Notes under the pieces: model-generated
The model's input: only the letters and a program-made list of their open reading frames with translations
Databases searched by the model: none
What the model was told of the DNA's origin: nothing
Position numbers and translations under genes: made by a program
In this document: one piece after another, positions 1 through 8,456 of the stretch
How positions within the stretch are numbered: the stretch's first letter is position 1
How the letters are laid out: every line of letters starts with the position of its first letter
NCBI GenBank assembly: GCA_003567075.1
Contig: PXAU01000103.1
Coordinates: forward strand, 1 to 19,757
DNA length: 19,757 bases
Reading direction: 5' to 3'
DNA from: Trueperaceae bacterium
GTDB lineage: Bacteria; Deinococcota; Deinococci; Deinococcales; Trueperaceae

Positions 1-102
1 GCCCAGCCCCGGGCGGTGGAGACGGTCCAGCAGGAGCACTACGTGTTCGACACGGCCTTCGCCTGGTTCCGGCGCGAGGCGGAAGCGCGCGTGCAGGACT
101 GA
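1..102 (+). CDS. C-terminal end of an unidentified protein (5' truncated by window edge)
   Basis: An open frame enters from the left edge in codon phase 1 and stops with TGA at 100-102, leaving 33 residues. The tail includes FDTAFAWFRREAEARVQD, a charged amphipathic helix. I do not recognise the family and there is no catalytic motif in what remains. Codon use is GC3-rich like the neighbours, which supports real coding. It is followed after 27 bp by the flavoprotein gene on the same strand, which appears to have its own promoter box. Confidence 0.5.
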   Translation, partial: AQPRAVETVQQEHYVFDTAFAWFRREAEARVQD

Positions 103-116
103 GGCACCGGCGGCCG

Positions 117-124
117 GGTAGGCT
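117..124 (+). promoter_or_regulatory. GGTAGGCT box, candidate -10 of a leaderless transcript
   Basis: GGTAGGCT contains TAGGCT (TANNNT type) at 119-124 and ends 5 nt before the ATG at 130. No Shine-Dalgarno sequence lies in between. The identical octamer occurs 7 nt before the GTG at 1327. No convincing -35 hexamer is visible. In Deinococcota and Actinobacteria such placement marks leaderless mRNAs; here that is inference. Confidence 0.45.
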
Positions 125-129
125 GGCCC

Positions 130-1263
130 ATGCAGCGATATGCCACCATCGTCATCGGTGCCGGTGTGGCCGGAGCCGCCGCGGCGGCGGCGCTCGCGCG
201 CGGCGGACCGGTGCTCCTGCTCGAGCAGCACGCGTTCCTGCACGAGCGCGGTTCGTCGCACGGCGGCTCGCGCATCTTCCGTCACGCCTACGAGGACGCC
301 CGCTACGTGCGGCTGGCACAGGCTGCCGACCGGCGCTGGCAGGCACTCGAGCGGCGCAGCGGCGAGCGCCTGCTGCTCCGCACCGGCGGCCTCGACCTGG
401 CGACCAAGGGCGCTCCCGAACTCGCCGCGATCGAGGCTGCGCTCACAGCGGCGGGCAGCCCCGTGGAACGGCTCGGTGCCGGCGACGTGCGCCGGCGCTA
501 CCCCGCCTACGCGCTCGCCGACGAGCGCGAGGCGTTGTTCTCGCCCGACGCCGGCATCCTGGCCGCGACGCGCGCGGTGGCGACGCTGCTGCGCGACGCG
601 GCCAGCGAGGGTGCCGAGCTGCGCGAGCGCACGCCCGTCACGGAGCTGCGGCTGCACGACGACGGCGTCGAGGGGCTCACGCCTGGCGACCACTTCGTGG
701 CTGCGCGGCTGGTGGTGGCGGCCGGCGCCTGGACCGACCGCCTGCTCGCCGACCTGGGGGTGCCCCTGCGCATCGAGCAGCAGCAGGTGCTCTACCTGCG
801 GGTGCGCGAGCCGCGTCTGTACGTGCCCGCACGGATGCCGGTGTTCATCGACCGGCAGGCCGGCATCTACGGCTTCCCCGTGTTCGAGCGCCCGCACGCG
901 CTCAAGGTCTCCGATCACCAGGGGGCGCCGACGGTGACGCTCGAGACGCGCTCGTTCGAGCTCGGCGAGGCCCGCGCCGCCGACACCGCGCGGCGCGCCG
1001 CGGCGCTGCTGCCGGGCGTGGCGCCTGATGTGGTGGAGGGGCAGACCTGCCTGTATACCAAGACGCCGGACGAGCACTTCGTGCTGGATCGTCACCCGCG
1101 CCACCCGCACGTGGCGATCCTGGCCGGCTTCAGCGGGCACGGCTTCAAGTTCGGTGCGGTGCTCGGTGACGTGGCGGCGGCGCTACTCGAGGGCGATGAC
1201 GAGGCGTTCGACCTGCGCCTGTTCCGCCTGACCGGGCGCCAGCGGGAGGCGCGCCAGCGGTAG
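130..1263 (+). CDS. FAD-dependent amine oxidase, monomeric sarcosine oxidase / N-methyl-L-tryptophan oxidase family
   Basis: A 377-residue cytoplasmic flavoprotein expected to oxidise a secondary amine (an N-methyl amino acid) with O2, giving H2O2, an aldehyde and the free amine. It has an N-terminal dinucleotide-binding fold (GAGVAG at residues 10-15, acidic E32 ending beta-2), the family signature GSSHGGSRIFRHAY at about 41-54, and the C-terminal block CLYTKTPDEHFVLD followed by GFSGHGFKF. Cys307 in that block lines up with the cysteine that carries covalent FAD in monomeric sarcosine oxidase, so covalent flavinylation is likely. Length matches the family (about 370-390). The exact amine cannot be read from sequence. 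It lies outside the sugar operon, with a leaderless-type box before it, and shows no functional link to it. Confidence 0.88.
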   Translation: MQRYATIVIGAGVAGAAAAAALARGGPVLLLEQHAFLHERGSSHGGSRIFRHAYEDARYVRLAQAADRRWQALERRSGERLLLRTGGLDLATKGAPELAAIEAALTAAGSPVERLGAGDVRRRYPAYALADEREALFSPDAGILAATRAVATLLRDAASEGAELRERTPVTELRLHDDGVEGLTPGDHFVAARLVVAAGAWTDRLLADLGVPLRIEQQQVLYLRVREPRLYVPARMPVFIDRQAGIYGFPVFERPHALKVSDHQGAPTVTLETRSFELGEARAADTARRAAALLPGVAPDVVEGQTCLYTKTPDEHFVLDRHPRHPHVAILAGFSGHGFKFGAVLGDVAAALLEGDDEAFDLRLFRLTGRQREARQR

Positions 1264-1311
1264 GCGCGCCAGCCTGCGTCGCTCGCCGAGGGCGCAGCGC
1301 CGGCCAACGGC

Positions 1312-1319
1312 GGTAGGCT
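1312..1319 (+). promoter_or_regulatory. GGTAGGCT box, candidate -10 before the DUF2461 gene
   Basis: This is the same octamer as at 117-124, ending 7 nt before the GTG start at 1327. The repetition of box and placement before two neighbouring, unrelated genes makes a promoter role more likely than chance, but no clear -35 element is seen. Confidence 0.45.
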
Positions 1320-1326
1320 CGGGAGC

Positions 1327-2019
1327 GTGACGAGGCGGGTTCCACCGGAGGTGCGCTTCGAGGGCTTCGGCCCGGCCGTCACCGACTGGTTCGTCGCGCT
1401 CGGCAGCGACGACTCGCGGGCCTTCTGGAACGCCACCCGCGACGTCTGGCAGCGAGACGTCCGCGCACCGCTGGAGGCGCTGCTGGCTGAGCTGGGCACC
1501 GAGCTCGACGGGCGGATGAAGCTCTTCCGGCCGCACCGTGACATGCGCTACGCGCCTCAGGACGCCGGGCCGGTGAAGCCCCAGACGAGCGGCTTCGTGC
1601 GCCTCGCCACGAGCATCGCCGCGCGCTACGCGCAGGTGTCGATCGTGGGCTTCTACGCCGGCTGCGGCGTCTACCGCTTCGAGCGCGACCAGCTCGAGCG
1701 CTACCGCGCGGCCGCGGCGGAGGAGCGGCGCGGTGCGGCGTTGGCGGCCGCCCTCGCCGCGGCCGAGGCGGCCGGGCTGGAGGTCGGTGGTGAGACGCTC
1801 AAGACCGCGCCGCGGGGCGTCGCGCGCGACCACCCGCGCGTGGCCCTGCTGCGCCGCAAGGGCCTGTTCCTGGGAGCGACGCTGGCGCCGGGCCCAGCGC
1901 TGGAGACGCGCGCGCCGCTCGAGCACGCGCGTCGCGTGTGGGACCTTGCTCGACCGGTCAGCGACTGGCTCGACGCGCACGTTGGACCGAGCGAGGTTCC
2001 CCCTGTCGGACGGCGTTGA
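1327..2019 (+). CDS. DUF2461 family protein (TIGR02453-like)
   Basis: A 230-residue protein with a GTG start. The hallmarks of the DUF2461 family are visible: an N-terminal segment on a short DSRAFWNATRD motif (family: N-R-W-F-x-x-N-K), the KLFRPHRDMRYAPQD segment at about 62-76 (family: R-I-x-R-D-x-R-F-x-x-D-K-T-P-Y-K), then GFYAGCGVYRFERDQLERYR. The C-terminal half carries a long Ala/Arg/Glu helix and KGLFLGATL. Size agrees with the family (about 210-230). The biochemical function of this family is not known to me. No signal peptide or membrane segment. It is separated from the following regulator by a 149-bp promoter region, so it is probably transcribed on its own. Confidence 0.82.
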   Translation: MTRRVPPEVRFEGFGPAVTDWFVALGSDDSRAFWNATRDVWQRDVRAPLEALLAELGTELDGRMKLFRPHRDMRYAPQDAGPVKPQTSGFVRLATSIAARYAQVSIVGFYAGCGVYRFERDQLERYRAAAAEERRGAALAAALAAAEAAGLEVGGETLKTAPRGVARDHPRVALLRRKGLFLGATLAPGPALETRAPLEHARRVWDLARPVSDWLDAHVGPSEVPPVGRR

Positions 2020-2073
2020 GGTGCAGCGTTCGCGCATGCGCCGCAACCCGGCGTTGTACACCGGCGCGCGACG

Positions 2074-2102
2074 TTGACAAGCGGCGCCGTCCCACGTACG
2101 CT
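2074..2102 (+). promoter_or_regulatory. Sigma-70-type promoter of the catabolic operon
   Basis: A perfect -35 TTGACA (2074-2079) is followed by a 17-bp spacer and TACGCT (2097-2102), which keeps the key T, A and final T of a -10 box. It is the only good promoter seen upstream of the regulator gene at 2169, and genes after that are nearly contiguous, so it may drive the whole cluster to 16867. The following stretch 2109-2139 is relatively AT-rich and contains CTCGTT and GTCTGT elements, a plausible operator. Confidence 0.6.
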
Positions 2103-2115
2103 ACTCTTCACATAG

Positions 2116-2136
2116 CTCGTTAATCTTCACGTCTGT
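2116..2136 (+). promoter_or_regulatory. Possible SorC-family operator (CTCGTT-N9-GTCTGT)
   Basis: CTCGTT (2116-2121) and GTCTGT (2131-2136) flank nine bases just downstream of the predicted -10 box. The same two hexamers, ten bases apart, occur upstream of the lsrF-like gene at 18878-18899. Because both regions precede genes of a cluster encoding two SorC/LsrR-type regulators, this may be a shared binding site. The different spacing makes it tentative. Confidence 0.25.
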
Positions 2137-2168
2137 GTGCAGGCTGGGGCCGCTGAGGTGCCCCGATC

Positions 2169-3239
2169 ATGGCCTACGACGTCCAGCGCCGCATGCGGCT
2201 GGCCAGGATGGCGGAACTCTACTACCTGGAGCGGTTGACGCAGAGCGAGATCGCCAAGCGCTTCGGCGTGTCGACCATGCAGATCTCGCGCCTGCTGCGT
2301 GAAGCGCAACAGCTCGGCGTGGTCGAGTTCAAGATCCCCCATCCGTTGCCCGTCGACCAAGCGTTGGGCCGGGAGCTGCAGGACACGTACGGCCTCAAGA
2401 GCGTGTTGGCGGTGCGCACCAGCCGCCCAGACCAGGTCAAGCAAGACGTCGCTTTCGCCGCTGCCTACCATGTCCTGTCGCTGTTGCGACCGCACCCCAC
2501 CTTGGCGGTGGGTTGGAGTTCGACGCTGGCGCTGATGGCGCAGGCGTTGCCCTACCAGCCGATCGAGGGCCTCTCGGTGGTGCAGATGTTCGGGCCGCTG
2601 CCCCTGTCGGCGGACCAGTACAACCCCTACGACGCCTTCGCCCGTATCGGCGCCCAGCTCGGTGCCCGCATGCACCCGCTCCATGCGCCCACGGTGTTGC
2701 GTTCGAAGGCTGCGCGGGACGCGCTCATCGCCGACCCGGCGGTCAAGTCGGTGCTCGACATGGCGCGCGCTGCCGATTACGCGATGTGTGGCATCGGCAC
2801 CGCCGGCGACGACTCGACCTTCCACCAGATGGGGTACGTCTCGAGCGAGGAGCTCGCTGCCCTCGCTGCCGAGGGCGTGGTCGGCGACATCCTCGGACAC
2901 TTCATCGACGGTGAGGGGCGCGTGCTGTCCTGGTCGTACGCCGAGATGCTGGTCTCGCTCGATCTCCACGACCTTCGGCGCGTCCCCGAGGTGATCACCG
3001 TTGCGGCGGGCCCGTCGAAGGTGAAGCCGGTCCTCGGGGCGCTCCGCGGCGGCTACCTGGCGCACCTGGTCGCTGACGCGGGATTGGTCCGCGCGCTGCT
3101 CGCGTTAGGCGAGAGGGCCGACGAGCAGGCCGACAAGGCGTCCGACGAGCAGGTCGACAAGGCGTCCGACGAGCAGGCCGACAAGGCCACCGACGAGACG
3201 ATGGACGAAGCACTTGACACCGCGATCACGGTGTCTTGA
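2169..3239 (+). CDS. SorC/DeoR-family sugar-binding transcriptional regulator
   Basis: A 356-residue DNA-binding regulator that probably senses a phosphorylated sugar made by the operon it heads. The N-terminal helix-turn-helix is at about residues 22-44 (LTQSEIAKRFGVSTMQISRLL). It is followed by the SorC effector domain with VGWSSTLALMAQAL, the 'C-G-I-G-T-A-G-D-D' segment near 202, GVVGDILGHFIDGEG and a terminal VAAGPSKVKPVLGALRGGYL block, the same order as in LsrR and DeoR-type SorC proteins. GAGGTG at 2155-2160 supports the ATG at 2169. The C-terminus carries an unusual acidic tandem repeat (ADEQADKA-like), absent from the family core. It is likely autoregulatory, since the presumed operator precedes it. 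It is a distant paralogue of the regulator at 16928-17929. Confidence 0.88.
   Translation: MAYDVQRRMRLARMAELYYLERLTQSEIAKRFGVSTMQISRLLREAQQLGVVEFKIPHPLPVDQALGRELQDTYGLKSVLAVRTSRPDQVKQDVAFAAAYHVLSLLRPHPTLAVGWSSTLALMAQALPYQPIEGLSVVQMFGPLPLSADQYNPYDAFARIGAQLGARMHPLHAPTVLRSKAARDALIADPAVKSVLDMARAADYAMCGIGTAGDDSTFHQMGYVSSEELAALAAEGVVGDILGHFIDGEGRVLSWSYAEMLVSLDLHDLRRVPEVITVAAGPSKVKPVLGALRGGYLAHLVADAGLVRALLALGERADEQADKASDEQVDKASDEQADKATDETMDEALDTAITVS
3117..3188 (+). repeat. Three tandem 24-bp units inside the regulator gene
   Basis: Units at 3117-3140, 3141-3164 and 3165-3188 share GACGAGCAG-G-Y-CGACAAGG and differ at few bases. A degenerate fourth unit follows (3189-3212). In the protein this gives repeats of roughly ASDEQ(A/V)DK, an acidic/polar, probably helical tail after the SorC domain. 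Near-identity at DNA level suggests recent slippage expansion. Confidence 0.85.
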
Positions 3240-3262
3240 AGGAAGGATGAGGAGGCATTCGC

Positions 3263-4475
3263 GTGTACCAACCGTTCGACGTCGACACCATCATCGACTA
3301 CGTCAGGCAGCACCCAGAGGCACTGAAGCATCTCGACACCGCCGGCCAACTCGAGGCCGTGGAGGTCGGCGACGGCAACCTGAACCTGGTGTTCAAGGTC
3401 TTCGACCGCACCACGGATCGCAGCCTGCTGATCAAGCAGGCGCTGCCGTACGTGCGGGCGGCCGGGCCCTCGTGGCCCATGCCGGCGGAGCGGGCCGGGT
3501 TCGAGGCGCGCGCCCTGGCCCTCGAGTACGAGTGCGCGCCGGGCCTGGTGCCGGAGCCATACTGGTTCGACGAGGTGCTCATGCTCAACGCCATGGAGAA
3601 CCTGGTCGACCACCGGGTCATCCGCTTCCCGATGATGGAGGGCAAGCGCTACCGCGACCTGGGCGCCACCATCGGCGACTTCCTGGCCCGCACGCTCTAC
3701 GCCACCAGCGACTTCGCGCTCGACGCGGCCGACAAGCGCGAGATCATGAAGGGCTTCTTCAACGTCGAGTTGTGCCGCATCACCGAGGACCTGGTCTTCA
3801 CCGAGCCCTACCTGCCCGATGCGCCGCGCAACCGCTGGAACCCGCGGATCGACGCCGACGTCGCCGACTTCCAGGCCGACGAGCACCTCAAGTCGCAGGC
3901 CGCGGCGCTCAAGTACCGCTTCATGAACGCCAGCCAGGCGCTCATCCACGGCGACCTGCACACCGGTAGCATCATGGCCAACGACCACGACATCCGGGTG
4001 ATCGATCCCGAGTTCGCCTTCTTCGGGCCGATGGGCTTCGACATCGGCGCCTTCATCGGCAACCTCTTCCTCAGCGGGGCCTCGCACGAGATCCACTCGC
4101 CCGACCCCGAGCAGCGTCGGTCCTACCGCCGCTACCTGATCGACGAGGCGAAGGCCGCCTGGTCGACCTTCGAGGCGGGCTTCCGCGAGCGGCTCGCCGA
4201 CGTCAGTAGCCCCTCGTGGACGAGCCAGCCCTTCCAGGACGAGTTCATCGCCTCGGTGCTGCGTGACACCGCCGGCTACGCCGGTTGCAAGATGTTGCGG
4301 CGCATCGTCGGCTTCGCGCACGTCGCCGATCTGGATTCGATCGAGGACTTGGACGAGCGTGCGCGCGCCGAGCGGATCGCGATTCGCATCGGTCGCAGGC
4401 TGGTCAGCGAGCACGCCCAGGTCGCCTCGTTCGACGACATCGTGGCGATCGCGGCCGAGGCCTTGGAGGTGCACG

Positions 4476-4483
<8 letters not shown>
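3263..4483 (+). CDS. mtnK: S-methyl-5-thioribose kinase family (MtnK); possibly 5-deoxypentose kinase
   Basis: A 406-residue kinase of the APH/choline-kinase fold. Known MtnK uses ATP to make 5-methylthioribose-1-phosphate and can act on 5-deoxyribose. Visible features are the nucleotide loop GDGNLNLVFKV (about 34-44), the lysine strand LLIKQALPY, the catalytic loop HGDLHTGSI with Asp231, and the metal-binding DPE at 248-250 in DPEFAFFGPMGFDIG, all as in MtnK. Length is normal (about 400). GAGGAGG at 3249-3255 supports a GTG start at 3263. The stop overlaps the mtnA start by 8 bp, indicating translational coupling. Because the cluster also carries LuxP-, LsrR- and LsrF-like genes but no FGGY kinase, a role in phosphorylating DPD or another 5-deoxy sugar is an open possibility. 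Confidence 0.9.
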
Positions 4484-5528
<1,045 letters not shown>

Positions 5529-5570
5529 CGTGGCTCGCACCCCCGCGCCGGCGAAGCTGCCGAGGCGACC

Positions 5571-7544
5571 GTGATCAGCCGCTGGGACGACCATGAGGCC
5601 GCCGGCTTCGAGGGCGCGCTGGGGCAGCGTGTCTACAGCTCGCGGCTCCTGGGGCGCGAGCCGTCGTTGGTGCTGCACGGCGGCGGCAACACCTCGGTCA
5701 AGGCGTCAATCACTGACCTCTTCGGTGAGCAGCAGCGGCTGCTCTTCATCAAGGGCAGCGGGCACGATCTGCGCAGCATCGACGCGCGCGGCTTCGCGCC
5801 GCTCCGCATGCCGCCGGTGCTGCGGCTGGCCGAGCTGGCGGTGCTCTCGGACACCGACATGGGGCGCGAACTGCGCGCCGCCTGCACCGACCCGGACGCG
5901 CCCTCGCCCTCCGTCGAGGCCATCCTGCACGCGGCGCTGCCGGCCGACTACGTCGACCACACCCACGCCGACGCCGTCATCACGCTCAGCAACAGCGAGG
6001 ATGGCGAGGCGCGCGTGCGCGAGGTCTACGGTGACGACGTGGTGGTCGTGCCCTACGTGATGCCGGGCTTCCGCCTGGCGAAGCGCTTCGTCGAGGAGCA
6101 CCTGCCGCAGGTCGGCCCGACCACGCTCGGCATCGTGCTGCTCAACCACGGCCTCATCACCTTCGCTGACACGGCCCGGGACTCGTACGAGCGCACGGTC
6201 GAGCTGGTGAGCCGGGCCGAGGCGTACCTGGAGCGCCGCGGCGCCTGGCAGCTGCCGCTCGACCACGAACCCCCGCCCTCGCAGCCACAACGACTCGAGT
6301 TGGCGCGGGTTCGCGCCGACGTTGCCGCGGCGGCGGGCAAGCCGATGCTGCTGCGGGCGCATCAGGACCCGCTGGCGCTCTCGTTCGCGCGGCACGAGGA
6401 CGTGGCCACCATGTCGCAGCAGGGCCCCGCCACGCCCGACCACGTGATCCGCACGAAGCGCCTGCCTCTCGTTGGGCGCGACGTCGCCGGCTACGCCGAG
6501 GCCTACCGCGCCTACGTGCGTGAGCTGGCCGCTGGCGCCGAGGACGACCTCGCGCCCGTCGATCCGGCGCCGCGGGTGGTGCTCGATCCCGACCTGGGGA
6601 TGCTGGCCGTCGGCAGCGATCCGGAGGACCTGATAGTCACCGGAGACCTCTACCGCCACACCATGGAGATCGTACTGCGAGCGACCGCGCTGGGAGGCTA
6701 CCGGGCGTTGCCGGCGAGCGACGTCTTCGACGTCGAGTACTGGTACTTGGAGCAACGCAAGCTCGAGCGCCCTGGTGGCGCCGCTGAGTTCGCTGGAGAG
6801 GTGGCACTGGTGACGGGTGCCGCCTCAGGCATCGGCAAGGCCTGCGTGGCGTCGCTGCTTCTGCGCGGCGCGGCCGTGGTCGGCCTCGATGTCGACGACG
6901 CCATCGAGCGGAGCTTCGAGGGCCCCGCCTACCTCGGCCTTGGCTGCGACGTCACCGACGAGGCACAGGTGGAGGACGCCTTCGAGCGCACGGTGCGGGC
7001 CTTCGGTGGGCTCGACATGCTGGTGCTCAACGCCGGCATCTTCCCGCCGGCGCAGCCGGTCGTGGAGCTCGGCAGCGACACCTGGCGTCGCGTGCTGGGC
7101 GTCAACCTCGACGCCAACCTGGTGTTCCTGCGACACGCCCATCCGCTGCTGGCGCTGGCGCCGAAGCGCGGCCGCGTGGCGATCATCGGTTCGAAGAACG
7201 TGCCCGCACCGGGACCGGGAGCGGCGGCGTACTCAGCCTCCAAGGCGGCGCTCAACCAGCTCGCGCGTGTCACGGCGCTCGAGTGGGCACGCGACGGCAT
7301 CCGCATCAACAGCGTCCACCCGGACGCCGTGTTCGACACGGCGCTGTGGACTGAGGAGCTACTGGCGTCCCGTGCCAAGCACTACGGCATGAGCGTGGAC
7401 CAGTACAAGCGCAAGAACCTGTTGCGCGTCGAGGTCACCAGCCGCCACGTTGCCGAACTAGCGGCGGCGATGTGCGGGGCGCTGTTCGAATGCACCACCG
7501 GCGGACAGCTGCCCGTCGACGGCGGCAACGAGCGGGTCATCTGA
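5571..7544 (+). CDS. Bifunctional class II sugar-phosphate aldolase / short-chain dehydrogenase
   Basis: A 657-residue two-domain enzyme of the RhaD/RhaEW type. The N-terminal class II aldolase domain shows GGGNTSVK, Glu116, the metal ligands His130 and His132 in DHTHAD and His193 in LLNHGLI. It should cleave a ketose-1-phosphate to dihydroxyacetone phosphate plus an aldehyde. The C-terminal SDR domain starts near residue 408, with TGAASGIG from Thr415, LNAG, and the catalytic Ser541-Tyr554-Lys558 set, and should oxidise or reduce the released aldehyde with NAD(P). In rhamnose pathways such fusions make lactate from rhamnulose-1-phosphate. After MtnK/MtnA, the likely substrate is a 5-deoxy- or 5-methylthio-ribulose-1-phosphate. 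GTG start at 5571, 42 bp after mtnA. The true substrate and redox direction are inferred. Confidence 0.88.
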   Translation: MISRWDDHEAAGFEGALGQRVYSSRLLGREPSLVLHGGGNTSVKASITDLFGEQQRLLFIKGSGHDLRSIDARGFAPLRMPPVLRLAELAVLSDTDMGRELRAACTDPDAPSPSVEAILHAALPADYVDHTHADAVITLSNSEDGEARVREVYGDDVVVVPYVMPGFRLAKRFVEEHLPQVGPTTLGIVLLNHGLITFADTARDSYERTVELVSRAEAYLERRGAWQLPLDHEPPPSQPQRLELARVRADVAAAAGKPMLLRAHQDPLALSFARHEDVATMSQQGPATPDHVIRTKRLPLVGRDVAGYAEAYRAYVRELAAGAEDDLAPVDPAPRVVLDPDLGMLAVGSDPEDLIVTGDLYRHTMEIVLRATALGGYRALPASDVFDVEYWYLEQRKLERPGGAAEFAGEVALVTGAASGIGKACVASLLLRGAAVVGLDVDDAIERSFEGPAYLGLGCDVTDEAQVEDAFERTVRAFGGLDMLVLNAGIFPPAQPVVELGSDTWRRVLGVNLDANLVFLRHAHPLLALAPKRGRVAIIGSKNVPAPGPGAAAYSASKAALNQLARVTALEWARDGIRINSVHPDAVFDTALWTEELLASRAKHYGMSVDQYKRKNLLRVEVTSRHVAELAAAMCGALFECTTGGQLPVDGGNERVI

Positions 7545-7584
7545 TGCGGGTCACGAGGTCCGCCACGGCAACTGGAGGTGAACG

Positions 7585-7638
7585 ATGAGCGCACACGAGG
7601 TACGTCCGAGGGTGAGCCCCCGGGAGGTGGGGCGATGA
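7585..7638 (+). CDS. 17-codon leader ORF overlapping the transporter ATPase start
   Basis: GGAGGTGA at 7574-7581 precedes ATG 7585. The frame reads MSAHEVRPRVSPREVGR and stops with TGA at 7636-7638, forming an ATGA overlap with the ATPase start at 7635. The arrangement would allow translational coupling. The peptide matches nothing I know. It may equally be a decayed gene start, since both ATGs are followed by AGCGC. Confidence 0.3.
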   Translation: MSAHEVRPRVSPREVGR

Positions 7639-8456
7639 GCGCCGTAGCGGGGCAGCGCGCGCCTCTGCTGGAGATGCTCGGCATCAGCAAGCACTTCGGC
7701 GGCCTGCAGGCGCTCAAGAACGTCGATCTGGCACTGCATGCAGGCGAGCTCCTAGCGATCGTGGGCGACAACGGCGCGGGCAAGTCGACGCTGATCAAGA
7801 TCCTCACGGGTGTCTACCCGGCCAGCGAGGGCGTCATCAAGCTCGAGGGCCAGCAGGTCCACATCCCCGACAGGCGCACCTCGATCCAGCTCGGCATCGA
7901 TGCCGTCTACCAGAACCTGGCGCTGGTCGACTACCTGACGGCTCCGCAGAACGTGTACCTGGGCAACGAGATCAAGCGCAAGGTGTTCGGCATCCCGGTT
8001 CTCGACAACGGTGGCATGCGCTCGAAGGCGGCCACGCTGCTCAGGGAGCGTCTCGGGATAAGCTTAGGCAACATCGATCAGAATGCCTTCAACCTCTCTG
8101 GTGGGCAGCGCCAGGCGGTGGCGATCGGGCGGGCGCTGATCCAGGAGACGGTGAAGATCCTGATCCTGGACGAGCCGACCGCGGCGCTCGGCCCGGAGGA
8201 GACGCGGCGCATGCTCGAGGTGGTGCACAGACTGAAGGGCAAGGAGATGGGCCTCATCATGATCAGCCATCAGCTCGAGGACGTCTTCGAGCTCTCGGAT
8301 CGCATCATGGTCCTGCGCAACGGAATGCTCGCCGGGGTGCGCACGACTGCCGAGACCTCGCGTCAGGAGATCCTGGGGCTCATCGTCGGCGCGACGGAAG
8401 CCGATCCCAGGGGACCGGCCGCGCGAGCCGGTGCGGGCGGGGCGGTGGGGTCATGA
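7635..8456 (+). CDS. Carbohydrate ABC importer ATP-binding subunit (single-domain, FrcA-like)
   Basis: A 273-residue ATPase powering sugar import. Walker A GDNGAGKST is at 44-52, the Q-loop at about 93 (YQNLALVDY), the signature LSGGQRQ at 154-160, Walker B ILILDE at 175-180, and the H-loop His212 in MISHQLEDVFE. The one-domain form, with ISKHFGGLQALKNVDL at the front, is that of the fructose/FrcA branch of the ribose-type family rather than the duplicated RbsA or LsrA. An upstream GTG at 7578 is in frame, but ATG 7635 has GGGAGGTGG just before it and gives a family-like N-terminus. The stop overlaps the permease start by 4 bp (ATGA). The partner binding protein is LuxP-like. Confidence 0.92.
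   Translation: MSAVAGQRAPLLEMLGISKHFGGLQALKNVDLALHAGELLAIVGDNGAGKSTLIKILTGVYPASEGVIKLEGQQVHIPDRRTSIQLGIDAVYQNLALVDYLTAPQNVYLGNEIKRKVFGIPVLDNGGMRSKAATLLRERLGISLGNIDQNAFNLSGGQRQAVAIGRALIQETVKILILDEPTAALGPEETRRMLEVVHRLKGKEMGLIMISHQLEDVFELSDRIMVLRNGMLAGVRTTAETSRQEILGLIVGATEADPRGPAARAGAGGAVGS

Noticed and set aside
3117..3188. Possible CRISPR-like repeats
   Set aside because: Units are directly adjacent without spacers and are in a coding frame; this is a tandem protein repeat.
4263..4475. Upstream extension of the mtnA frame
   Set aside because: The extra 71 residues are Arg/Ser-rich shadow sequence overlapping mtnK; ATG 4476 gives normal length, and Cys160/Asp240 numbering fits known MtnA.
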